The notes beneath the pieces were generated by a model. That model made no database searches, was not told the origin of the DNA, and saw only the letters and a program-made list of their open reading frames with translations. Positions 7,865 through 16,753 of a stretch of 64,000 nt of DNA are shown here, piece by piece. The first letter of the stretch is position 1. Every line of letters begins with the position of its first letter. This stretch comes from a bacterium (lineage in GTDB: Bacteria; Bacteroidota; Ignavibacteria; Ignavibacteriales; Ignavibacteriaceae): the NCBI GenBank assembly GCA_016716565.1, contig JADJWC010000002.1, forward strand, positions 1,116,001 through 1,180,000. The letters run 5' to 3'. The position numbers and the translations under genes are program-made.

Positions 7865-8507
7865 ATGCAATCTGAACTCGTCCAGATCGAGAAAGAATTA
7901 AAGAAAAGATTAACGTATCCATACAAATGGGGAAGAAAACAGGACGATTACTTTGATAGGCTTACAAATTATGTTTACGGAATTTCTTCGTTCGATGATG
8001 TCCTGAAAGAAACAGAAAAAAGATTCAGCAAGGACAAAGAAAATAAAAACATAGCCAACTACGCCTTGAACCGATGGTATAATTTTTGGTCTGCACACGC
8101 AGTTGAAAAAATATTCTGCTCTTTGCCAAGTGTTAAACCAGCACTGGATGAAAAAGACAGACTTGTTGACTTCACTATTGACGGAGTTACATTCGATCAC
8201 AAGACTTCTGGTTTTCCCGAAAAATTTTCCATATAATATTGATGGGGCAATAAAGAAAACAGAAGAGCTTATTCGCTGGCTATACAAACACCAATCTCAA
8301 CAGCAGAGAAAGCATTTAAAGAACAGACTGTTTATAGTTTTATATTCATCTGATGGTGAGCACTGGAAACTCAAGGCAGAAATTTCCTGGCTCAAAGATA
8401 GAATCGAAAAATATATGCATGGTTTCAATCCACATTTTCTTCTTAAGTTCAACCTCGAACCTGAGCATCAGACACTTGCAGATGTAATCTGGGCTGTCAA
8501 GCAATGA
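7865..8507 (+). pseudogene. PD-(D/E)XK nuclease-like protein, frameshifted
   Basis: The first frame runs from 7865 to a stop at 8236, and the rest of the protein is in the next frame to 8507. Removing one base from the TTTTCCC run at 8212-8218 joins them into one 213-aa protein. The joined sequence shows a nuclease-type core: a helix glutamate (E81 in SAHAVEKIF), then D102 (LVDFTIDG), then D111-x-K113 (FDHKTS), followed by a hydrophobic strand (RLFIVLYSS). This E...D...DxK order matches the PD-(D/E)XK fold of restriction enzymes. I do not recognise a named family. It sits in the same operon as a DNA methyltransferase. The break may be a sequencing indel. Confidence 0.65.
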
Positions 8508-8619
8508 TATTTTTGCTTAATCAACGAAGACTATCCCTTCAACCATTTATTCACCCATCAAACTACTTCATATAGCAAAAAATATTTGCTTAAACCATCT
8601 GGTTACTTATATTTGAAAT

Positions 8620-11600
8620 ATGGCAATATCTCATCGCAATTATATAATATTTTTTCTGATTTTATTTCTAGGGTGTACTCAACAGTATAACTTTGCTCAA
8701 TCACTACGGTTTAACCGTTTAACAGTTGAGGATGGCCTCTCTAACAATGATGTAAATACACTAATTCAGGATAAGACCGGCTTTATCTGGTTCGGAACAG
8801 AAGATGGGCTAAATCGTTTTGACGGATACAACTTTATAATCTTTCGTCATAATCCAGCTGATCCAAATAGTCTTTCAAGTAATGTTGTCTGGTCTTTATT
8901 GGAAGACAAAACGGGTAACATCTGGGTTGGAACGGCTGATGGAATTCTAAATCAGTATGATTCTATGAATGAAAAATTTACGCGCTGGGATTTTGCTGGT
9001 GAAAATAAAAAGTATTGCAGCATAACAGCATTATTTGAAGATCAAAAAGGATATCTCTGGATTGGAACAAGATCAAGAGGTGTGTTCAAATTTAATCCTG
9101 ACACCAGAGAAGCAAAAAATTACAGATGGGAAAAAAACATTCCTTCAAGTTTATCACATACCACTGTCAGATCAATCAGTGAAGATAAAAACGGTAATAT
9201 CCTGATCGGCACATATAATGGATTGAATAAATTTAATCCAGACCAACCAGATGATGGATTCAAAAAATTCTTCTCTGAAAAAAACAACCCGAATAGTTTA
9301 ACCAACAGTCAGATTTATAACCTTTCTGTATCAGAAAGTCGTCCGAATATTTTCTGGGTTGGTACTCCTGAAGGTCTTACAGAATATAATTCTGATTCAG
9401 ATTCATTTAGAAGAATTGACATTCCAAATCCTGATCGTCTGCAGTTCGGTGCAGGAGCCAGTACTGTAATTGAAGAGAAGGTGGGCAATGAAAATATATT
9501 GTGGATTGATACTTATAGTGGTCTGGTTAGAATGAATTTAACTTCAGGTGAATCTCTTCGTTTTATCCATGACGAAAATGATCCTAATACCATCATCGAT
9601 AATCAGATAAATAAAATTCTGAAAGATCGCTCGGGGGTTCTCTGGCTAGCAACAGAAAATGGAATAAGTTTCTTACCTGCAAAGAGTTTAAAATTTAACT
9701 CATTATTTAATTCTGTACAGTCTTACTACCTAAAAACCTTGAATAATAAAAGAGATCTTAACGCAATTTATCAGAATAAAAATGATGATATATGGTTTGG
9801 TTTTTCAAATGGTGCAATTGGCTTGCAGGAAGTAAATGGAAATCTGAAAACAAAAAGTCCGAGAGCACTTCAAAATATTAATGCATGGAGCATGATTGAA
9901 GATTATAAAAAATCTTTGTGGATAGGCACATTTGGACAGGGTTTAATTGAATACAATCTGAAAGATAATTATTTGAAAGAGTGGGTCTTAAGATTTCCAA
10001 TTAAAAATACCACAACAGTACCTTTTGTAAAATCAATCTTTCAGGATGATGATAATTTTTTATGGGTTGGATTCTGGGGTTCAGGTCTAGGCAGAATAAA
10101 TCTTGCTAACAGCAATTATAATCTTTGGATTACTGATATTTCTAACTCGGATGCAATCAGCCATCAGGACGTATGGACGATTTTGCAGGATGATTTAGGA
10201 AGAATCTGGATTGGTACCATGGGAGGAGGTCTAAATTTATTTGAAGACAAGAATGGAGGTAAATTTCATAAATGGACTCAGGGAGACCCATCAGAAGGTG
10301 GGTTAGTTAGTAATAACATAATGACAATTATTGAATCAAAAAAAAGAAAAAATTCTGAGCCTGATAGCAATACAATTTTGTGGTTAGGTACTTCCGGTGG
10401 ACTTAATATGCTGGTTGTAAAAAATATTGAGTTTGATAATTATGATCTGGAAATTAAAATAAGCTCTTACACTGTTAATGAAGGTCTTCCGGATAATTCT
10501 GTAAACAGCATTCTGGAAGATAAAAGTGGAAACTTATGGCTTGGAACCGGTTCCGGAATATCTTATTTCGATGTCGAAGCAAAAAAGTTTACAAATTATT
10601 CATCTGAAGATGGGTTAAACGGAAAGGTAATGAATCCTTCTGCAGCTTTATTACTTGAAAACGGGCTTATGCTATTTGGAAGTAAAAAAGGATTAAACAT
10701 ATTCGACCCTAAACAGATTAAGCTTTCTAAATATAAGCCGAATGTAGTGATTACAGATTTTCAGATCTTTAATCGTTCAGTTGAAATAGGAGAAAATTCC
10801 TTCTTAAAAGAAAGTATTCAAACAACTGATGAAATAGTTCTGCCACATGATCAGGATGTGTTCTCTTTTGAGTTTGCAGCGCTTGATTATAATTCTTCAC
10901 AGTCAATAGAATATGCTTATAAGATGGAAGGATTTGATAAGGACTGGATTGAAAGTGGAAACAGAAGGTTTGCAACATATACTAATCTTGATCCTGGTGA
11001 ATATACATTTAAAGTTAAATCAACTAATGCTGATGGTATCTGGAATGATCAGGTTACTTCATTAAGTATTACTATTGATCCACCGTGGTGGAGAACTTTA
11101 TGGGCTTACGGTTTATATGTGGTTTTAATATTTCTTGGCCTCTTAGGAATAAGACGTTTTGAATTAAACCGGACTAAACTTAGAAACGAATTAAAATTAA
11201 GAGAATTTGAAGTACAGAAAAAAACAGAACTCGAAGAGGTGAAATCAAGATTCTTCGCAAATCTTTCTCATGAGTTCAGAACTCCTCTTATGCTTATCAA
11301 AGGACCACTTGAACAATTGAAAGACAGAAGGGATAATGTCAATTATTCTGAAAATATTAATTTGATTGAAAGAAACAGCGACCGTCTCAAAAAACTTATT
11401 GATCAACTGCTCGAATTATCACAGCTGGAAAAAGCTGCTATTCCTGTAAAAGCAAAACAGGAGGATGTAATCGTAATTTTAAAAGGATTGTTATCGTCGT
11501 TCGAATCATTGGCTGAACAAAAAAATATTTCAATCAATTTTAAAAGTGATGAAGACACAATAGCTTGCTGGATCGACAGGGACAAGTTTGAGAAAATTAT

Positions 11601-12825
11601 TAACAATCTCCTTGCAAACGCTTTTAAATTCACACCAGAAGGCGGAAAAGTTTTTATCGGAGTTAATGAGTTAACAAAGGATGAAAAAAAGTTTTCAGAA
11701 ATAAAAATATCAGATACCGGTGTTAGCATTCCAAAAGATAAAATTGATAGAATTTTTGATCGCTTCTACCAGGTTGATGATTCTGCTCAACGATCTTATG
11801 GTGGATCGGGAGTAGGTTTAGCATTAGTCAAAGAACTTGTTGACTTACACAAATGGGATATATCTGTCCAAAGTGAAAAAGGAAAAGGAACCGAATTTAA
11901 GTTACTTATTCCGATGTGTGATGATTACTTAAATGATGATGAGAAATTAAATATTGAACAGTTTGATAATTCAGTAAATCCGGATGTGATAAAATCCAGT
12001 TCTGCAAAATTACCTCAAACTCAAAACGTATTGCAGGCGCAATCCACTTCAAATGATTCAAATCATAATCCTTCTGTTTTAATAGTTGATGATTCCGAAG
12101 ATGTGAGAACATACTTATCAGGATTGTTAAAAGATAGTTTTAAGATTTCCCTGGCCGCTACTGGAGAAGAAGGGTTGGTTACTGCAGCAGAAATTATACC
12201 CGATCTGATCATCAGTGATGTGATGATGCCGTCAATGGATGGGTTGGAATTCTGCAGAAGAATAAAATCCGAATGGCAGACTAGTGAGATTCCGGTTATT
12301 CTTCTAACTGCAAAAGCATCTGCTGAAAGTAAAATAGAAGGTCTCGAAATTGGTGCTGATGACTATCTCACAAAACCATTTGATTCAAAAGAATTATTTA
12401 CCCGAATTCGAAATTTGCTTGAACAAAGAAAACGATTAAGAGAAAAGTACGGCAAAGATCTAAATCTGACAGATAAAAAATCTAGTCTCAGTGCAGCCGA
12501 TAGTGAATTCCTGGAAAAGACTTTGGCATTAATAGAAAAAAATATGGATAGAGCTAATTTCAGCACCGAACAATTAGCAAGAGAAATGTTTGTAAGCCGC
12601 ACACAACTTCATCGTAAGATAATCGCCATTACAGGTCAGCCACCCGGAGAATTTGTCAGAACAATCAAACTGAAGCGTTCAGCAGAATTACTGAGCGAAG
12701 GAAAGTTGTCTGTAACACAAATTGCCTATGAAATTGGTTTTTCAAGTCCTGCACAATTCACCAGAGCATTTGTAAAGCAATTTAATTGCGTTCCATCAGA
12801 GTATTCCTCCAGACAAAAAAAGTAA
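8620..12825 (+). CDS. Hybrid two-component regulator (HTCS: propeller sensor, kinase, receiver, AraC)
   Basis: A 1401-aa one-protein signalling system. A signal peptide (residues 1-26) is followed by two periplasmic propeller domains made of repeats such as DKTGFIWFGTEDGLNRFDG (about 30-720). A Y_Y_Y domain comes next (about 755-820), then one membrane helix (about 828-848). The histidine kinase has phospho-acceptor H884 in NLSHEFRTPL. Its ATPase domain shows NNLLANAFKF, a DxG box reading DTGVSIP, and GGSGVGLAL. The receiver has D1200 in IISDVMMP, and an AraC-type DNA-binding domain covers about 1305-1400. Such proteins sense polymer breakdown products and switch on nearby genes. The T9SS gene cluster starting at 13.2 kb is the obvious candidate target. 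The DTGVS box departs from the usual DTGxG. Confidence 0.9.
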   Translation: MAISHRNYIIFFLILFLGCTQQYNFAQSLRFNRLTVEDGLSNNDVNTLIQDKTGFIWFGTEDGLNRFDGYNFIIFRHNPADPNSLSSNVVWSLLEDKTGNIWVGTADGILNQYDSMNEKFTRWDFAGENKKYCSITALFEDQKGYLWIGTRSRGVFKFNPDTREAKNYRWEKNIPSSLSHTTVRSISEDKNGNILIGTYNGLNKFNPDQPDDGFKKFFSEKNNPNSLTNSQIYNLSVSESRPNIFWVGTPEGLTEYNSDSDSFRRIDIPNPDRLQFGAGASTVIEEKVGNENILWIDTYSGLVRMNLTSGESLRFIHDENDPNTIIDNQINKILKDRSGVLWLATENGISFLPAKSLKFNSLFNSVQSYYLKTLNNKRDLNAIYQNKNDDIWFGFSNGAIGLQEVNGNLKTKSPRALQNINAWSMIEDYKKSLWIGTFGQGLIEYNLKDNYLKEWVLRFPIKNTTTVPFVKSIFQDDDNFLWVGFWGSGLGRINLANSNYNLWITDISNSDAISHQDVWTILQDDLGRIWIGTMGGGLNLFEDKNGGKFHKWTQGDPSEGGLVSNNIMTIIESKKRKNSEPDSNTILWLGTSGGLNMLVVKNIEFDNYDLEIKISSYTVNEGLPDNSVNSILEDKSGNLWLGTGSGISYFDVEAKKFTNYSSEDGLNGKVMNPSAALLLENGLMLFGSKKGLNIFDPKQIKLSKYKPNVVITDFQIFNRSVEIGENSFLKESIQTTDEIVLPHDQDVFSFEFAALDYNSSQSIEYAYKMEGFDKDWIESGNRRFATYTNLDPGEYTFKVKSTNADGIWNDQVTSLSITIDPPWWRTLWAYGLYVVLIFLGLLGIRRFELNRTKLRNELKLREFEVQKKTELEEVKSRFFANLSHEFRTPLMLIKGPLEQLKDRRDNVNYSENINLIERNSDRLKKLIDQLLELSQLEKAAIPVKAKQEDVIVILKGLLSSFESLAEQKNISINFKSDEDTIACWIDRDKFEKIINNLLANAFKFTPEGGKVFIGVNELTKDEKKFSEIKISDTGVSIPKDKIDRIFDRFYQVDDSAQRSYGGSGVGLALVKELVDLHKWDISVQSEKGKGTEFKLLIPMCDDYLNDDEKLNIEQFDNSVNPDVIKSSSAKLPQTQNVLQAQSTSNDSNHNPSVLIVDDSEDVRTYLSGLLKDSFKISLAATGEEGLVTAAEIIPDLIISDVMMPSMDGLEFCRRIKSEWQTSEIPVILLTAKASAESKIEGLEIGADDYLTKPFDSKELFTRIRNLLEQRKRLREKYGKDLNLTDKKSSLSAADSEFLEKTLALIEKNMDRANFSTEQLAREMFVSRTQLHRKIIAITGQPPGEFVRTIKLKRSAELLSEGKLSVTQIAYEIGFSSPAQFTRAFVKQFNCVPSEYSSRQKK

Positions 12826-12856
12826 TAAAAGAGATTATTTTCAGGACTTTCTACAT

Positions 12857-12888
12857 TTTGTTACAAAACAGCAAAATGTTGTAACAAA
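12857..12888 (+). repeat. Perfect 10-bp inverted repeat between the HTCS gene and the T9SS cluster
   Basis: Arms 12857-12866 and 12879-12888 (TTTGTTACAA/TTGTAACAAA) enclose 12 nt. The repeat starts 31 nt after the HTCS stop and is not followed by a T-run, so it is a weak terminator candidate. It could instead be an operator for the downstream genes. The rest of the stretch from 12826 to 13181 holds one possible short gene (12963-13115) and nothing else I recognise. Confidence 0.5.
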
Positions 12889-12962
12889 TCAGATAGCCGC
12901 CCTCCTTTCAATAATCTACCTTTGCTTCCGTAATAATTCAAAAAAAAATCTTGTTTAGTTAG

Positions 12963-13115
12963 TTGAAAAAAAAGAAGATCAGTACGGAAGATAGTCCGGA
13001 ACAAATTCAAAAAAGAGAAAAGCTGGTTTCCAGATACATAATTATAATAGCAATTATAGTTGGTGTGCTGATAACACTTTTGCTCACTGGCTTACTGGAA
13101 TTTTTTACCAAGTAA
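12963..13115 (+). CDS. Possible 50-aa single-helix membrane protein
   Basis: A short frame opening with TTG and reading a lysine-rich head, a linker with SPEQIQKREK, a transmembrane helix (YIIIIAIIVGVLITLLLTGLL) of which the hydrophobic core is about 20 residues, and a short tail ending at TAA. The amphipathic-then-hydrophobic layout is what a real tail-anchored peptide would show. Against it, the TTG has no clear ribosome site and a stop codon immediately precedes it. No homologue is recognised. It lies between the HTCS gene and a barrel gene on the same strand. Confidence 0.35.
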   Translation: MKKKKISTEDSPEQIQKREKLVSRYIIIIAIIVGVLITLLLTGLLEFFTK

Positions 13116-13181
13116 TAATGAAATCAAAATCCAAAAAATTTTAATACACAATTAATTTCAAACAAATCAGGAGTGACATAC

Positions 13182-13718
13182 ATGAAAACATTTATTTCTA
13201 TTCTTTTCGTTTTCTTTTTTGCTTTAATCTCTATAAATGCACAAAACAAAATGGCATTAGGTGGAGGTTTAGTTGTTTCATTGCCAATGGGTGATTTTGG
13301 AGATGCAGCAAACACAGGATTTGGTGGCACAGCAATTTTTGAGCTGGCTTTTACTCCTCAACTTGTTGGTGTTGGCCAGATAGGCTATATAGTCTACGGT
13401 ACAGAATCAGATGCTGTAGACTTTAGTACTATTCCCCTACTAGCTGGTGTAAAATATTTCTTTGTTCCGGGTGTTGGTTTTTATGGAATGGGAGAAATAG
13501 GACTGAATTTCTTTTCAACTACAGTCGAAATCCCGTCAGTCTTTGGTTTCGGAGGAGGATCAGTAAGTGAAACTTCAACTGAATTCACTTTTGTAATCGG
13601 TGCAGGATATCAGCTGCCTGTTAGTTCAAATGTCTATTTGGATTTTAACGGTACTTTTAATCTAATCAGTGATTTTAACAATATTCAATTTTGGGCCGGA
13701 GCAAAGTTTGGGTTGTAG
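13182..13718 (+). CDS. Outer-membrane beta-barrel protein at the head of the T9SS cluster
   Basis: A 178-aa protein with a signal peptide (cleavage after ISINAQ). Glycine-rich amphipathic strands follow, such as MALGGGLVVSLPMGDFG and YGMGEIGLNFF, and it ends with QFWAGAKFGL. This is the layout of small porin-like barrels. AGGAG lies 8 nt ahead of the ATG at 13182; a GTG at 13173 overlaps that site and is rejected. The protein closely follows the HTCS regulator and precedes four T9SS cargo genes. Whether it takes part in secretion or sensing there is not visible in the sequence. Confidence 0.78.
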   Translation: MKTFISILFVFFFALISINAQNKMALGGGLVVSLPMGDFGDAANTGFGGTAIFELAFTPQLVGVGQIGYIVYGTESDAVDFSTIPLLAGVKYFFVPGVGFYGMGEIGLNFFSTTVEIPSVFGFGGGSVSETSTEFTFVIGAGYQLPVSSNVYLDFNGTFNLISDFNNIQFWAGAKFGL

Positions 13719-13824
13719 GGACTTTGATAGCATTAAGAGTTTTTCAGGATGAGTAAAGACAAAATGGATAAGCAATTACAATCTGTACATCGTAAACATC
13801 ATTTGATTTAATGAAGGAAATATT

Positions 13825-16737
13825 ATGAAAAGTGTTTTACTATTATTTACTTTGGTTTCTTTCACCACCTCAGCCCAAATTACAATAACGGGTGAAGACG
13901 TTGAAGCCGTATTCGAGGTTGGTAACGAAACAACTATTAGGCAGGACACATTACCTTCATCTGTAGATATAGGCTCACCCGGAGGTAATAACGTTTGGGA
14001 TTTTACATCACTTCAATATAATCTGGAAGCAGAATATTCCAGTGTTGACCCATCAAGTACGCCATACAGCAGTGACTTCCCTAATGCAACCATTTGTACT
14101 CACACCGATGGTTTCTCACAAGGTTATGAAGCAGAGATTTGGACATACGGTTCGCTGAATGGTTTCTTTAATAATATCGGCAGCGCAACAACCGTAAGTG
14201 CTTTCCCCGGTGATGTAATAACAATTAAAAACGAGCCCCCAAGACAGACTTATATAAATCCAATGACCTACGGCTCACAGTGGAATCAAACTTATACGCA
14301 AACAATTTATTTCAACGGTACACCATTCGGTTCAGAAAGTGTTTCGCTAAATGTTATTGTGGACGCTTACGGAACAATGACTCTACCCGGTGGAGGAAGT
14401 TATGAAGCACTTAGAATAAGAGAATCGGTGACAATTACCGGTATTACGAATGTTACTTATTCTTTCCTGGCAATTAATGGTGCACAGGTTGCTTTGTTCG
14501 CCGCAAGTTCCAATCCACCGGATAGCGGAATTATTTCTGTGGCCGAAACCTCATATAATTTTGAACTTGATGGCGGAGGTACATCCTTTGTAATTACTCA
14601 GCCGGAAGAATCTGAAATACTAATAGCCGGAGAAGTAGATACAATAGCTTATGAAAACTCCTTAGGTAATGTTGATCTTTACTACAGAACCGACTACGGG
14701 ATGGAATATGTTTTAATTGATACTAACTATTCTGATCCTATGGGTATTTATTTGTGGGATGTACCTGATACATTATTGACCACAAAAGCTACAATACGCA
14801 TAGTAGAATCTGAGGATACAAATTCGTTTGCTTTGAGTGAAGAGTTTAAAATAAAACCCTGGCAGCTTTCCAGGATAGATGCGAACGATGATTTTGAATT
14901 ATATGAACCAGACCAGGATGGATGGAGTTTTTGTAATTGTGGCTTTAATCAATGGCCATCCACATGGTGGACACAGTTTGATTATCAAAATGGAGATGAT
15001 CCTTTTACAGGAAGTTCTTATCCAAATCAATCACCCTTCAATAATGCTAACTCTTCAAGATTTCCCGATTGGCCAATGTTCGTAGATATGTTTAAACCAT
15101 TCCAATGTTACACGGATTTTCCACCTTCAACATATCGTTCAGCAGCAACAACCAGATGGATTTCAGGAAATGGTAGGTGGGCTGGTTCCTGTACTGGATT
15201 TACTGCCTCCAGTTTACAAGGATTTTATAACAAGGGAAGTCTTGTTCAAATAATTGGAAACTTTGATGATCTCTTTAATGTAGGTTTAAATGATACTACA
15301 AGATATATTATTAATATATATCAAAATTATCAATCCGGTAAAGAAACAAGAGATTATCGAAGGCAAAAATTTAATAATAGTCCACGTCAATTATTAAGCG
15401 AAGTTAAAGAAATGCTCGGGATGGACAATATTGATGCGAGTGGCTTAGTTTACTGGAATAATAATGGTTCCGGTGGTCATTCGGTAGTTCCTTACAAACT
15501 TGAAAGAATTGGAAATACATCAACCTTTAATATAAAATTATTCAACAGCAATGCACCTGGCAGTCTAAACAATTTTATTTATATAGATTCTGTTGCTAAC
15601 ACCTGGTCTGATAGCACTGGTTTAAATTGGGGCACAGGTACAATTAGCTGTTTTCTTGACCCTGTCAATTCCGAATACATTTCACTACCAACACTTGAGA
15701 GACCAAATTCGATGAATTTGTCAAGTTCAGATTACTCTGGTTCATCAAGAATAGAAATTTACAATACACCAGATGCAGAAATGGTTATCACGTCTGGTAC
15801 AGGTGAACAAATTGGTTACCAGGATAGTATAGCATTTAACAATATGTCAGATGCTGTTCCAATCATTCCGTTGACAGGTGGTTTCCACCCTCCCATAGGA
15901 TATGATCTACCAGAAAACAATTACTCCGTTCATTTGGATAACTTTATTGATTCTGTATCATACGCCATCTTTTTCACAGATTCAACTATTTACAATTATA
16001 GAAGATCAAACGCAGAAAATAATGAGACTGATGTTTTTGAATTTACAGAAAATGGAATTGGCATTACTAATCCTGACCAGAATATTAAGTATGCAAATTT
16101 CGAAACAATAATTTTGCAGGACACTATAGCTGAAAAAGTATTTGTAGCAACGAATGTTCAAATTTCTTCTTCTGACTCAATTCATTTTAGAGAGAAAGAT
16201 CGAAACGAGCTCCTATTTCAAAATTATGGAAGCAGCATGAACTATGATTTACAAGTTAGATATAACTCTATAAACGAAGGAATAAACTTTCTTCACATGT
16301 CTGTTCCTATGGCTCAAAATTCTGCCCATCAAATCGTACCCGATTGGTCTGACTTAAATAGTGAACCAATTACTATACTAATTGATCTTGGAAATGATGG
16401 AACAATTGACGATACCATCTTTGTAAAAAACCAGTCAACAAATGTTGAAGATGAAGGTTCGTTGCTTTCACCTGATAGCTATAACCTTGCACAAAATTTT
16501 CCAAATCCATTTAATCCTGCAACATCAATTCGGTACTCAATTCCAAAGAGAAGCAATGTAACATTAAAGGTATATGACATTCTCGGAAATGAAGTGGCTA
16601 ACTTGGTCAATGAAGAAAAGGATAAGGGAGTTTACACAGTTACTTTTAATGCTGCTGGTCTTGCCAGTGGGATATATTTCTATACTCTGAGGGCAGATGG
16701 CTTTGTCCAAACAAAGAAAATGTTGCTGATTAAATAA
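13825..16737 (+). CDS. T9SS-secreted multidomain protein with a papain-like peptidase domain
   Basis: A 970-aa secreted protein. After the signal peptide, residues about 20-240 form a domain shared with the neighbour at 19217-20254. Residues about 245-345 look like a Kre9/KNH-type Ig-like domain. A segment with C456 (GSCTGFTAS), H552 (GGHSVVPYK) and an Asn in LFNSNAPG resembles the Cys-His-Asn layout of papain-fold peptidases. About 620-880 is not recognised, and residues about 886-970 are the T9SS sorting domain (NFPNPFNPATS, YDILGNEVANLV). The protein would leave the cell through the outer membrane and be anchored or released at the surface. Peptidase activity is inferred from motif order only. 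The next gene follows 16 nt later. Confidence 0.75.
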   Translation: MKSVLLLFTLVSFTTSAQITITGEDVEAVFEVGNETTIRQDTLPSSVDIGSPGGNNVWDFTSLQYNLEAEYSSVDPSSTPYSSDFPNATICTHTDGFSQGYEAEIWTYGSLNGFFNNIGSATTVSAFPGDVITIKNEPPRQTYINPMTYGSQWNQTYTQTIYFNGTPFGSESVSLNVIVDAYGTMTLPGGGSYEALRIRESVTITGITNVTYSFLAINGAQVALFAASSNPPDSGIISVAETSYNFELDGGGTSFVITQPEESEILIAGEVDTIAYENSLGNVDLYYRTDYGMEYVLIDTNYSDPMGIYLWDVPDTLLTTKATIRIVESEDTNSFALSEEFKIKPWQLSRIDANDDFELYEPDQDGWSFCNCGFNQWPSTWWTQFDYQNGDDPFTGSSYPNQSPFNNANSSRFPDWPMFVDMFKPFQCYTDFPPSTYRSAATTRWISGNGRWAGSCTGFTASSLQGFYNKGSLVQIIGNFDDLFNVGLNDTTRYIINIYQNYQSGKETRDYRRQKFNNSPRQLLSEVKEMLGMDNIDASGLVYWNNNGSGGHSVVPYKLERIGNTSTFNIKLFNSNAPGSLNNFIYIDSVANTWSDSTGLNWGTGTISCFLDPVNSEYISLPTLERPNSMNLSSSDYSGSSRIEIYNTPDAEMVITSGTGEQIGYQDSIAFNNMSDAVPIIPLTGGFHPPIGYDLPENNYSVHLDNFIDSVSYAIFFTDSTIYNYRRSNAENNETDVFEFTENGIGITNPDQNIKYANFETIILQDTIAEKVFVATNVQISSSDSIHFREKDRNELLFQNYGSSMNYDLQVRYNSINEGINFLHMSVPMAQNSAHQIVPDWSDLNSEPITILIDLGNDGTIDDTIFVKNQSTNVEDEGSLLSPDSYNLAQNFPNPFNPATSIRYSIPKRSNVTLKVYDILGNEVANLVNEEKDKGVYTVTFNAAGLASGIYFYTLRADGFVQTKKMLLIK

Positions 16738-16753
16738 ACCAAAGGATCAAACA

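Noticed and set aside
6387..8507. Prophage or integrative island around the methyltransferase
   Set aside because: No integrase, tRNA, direct repeats or phage structural genes; base composition similar to neighbours.
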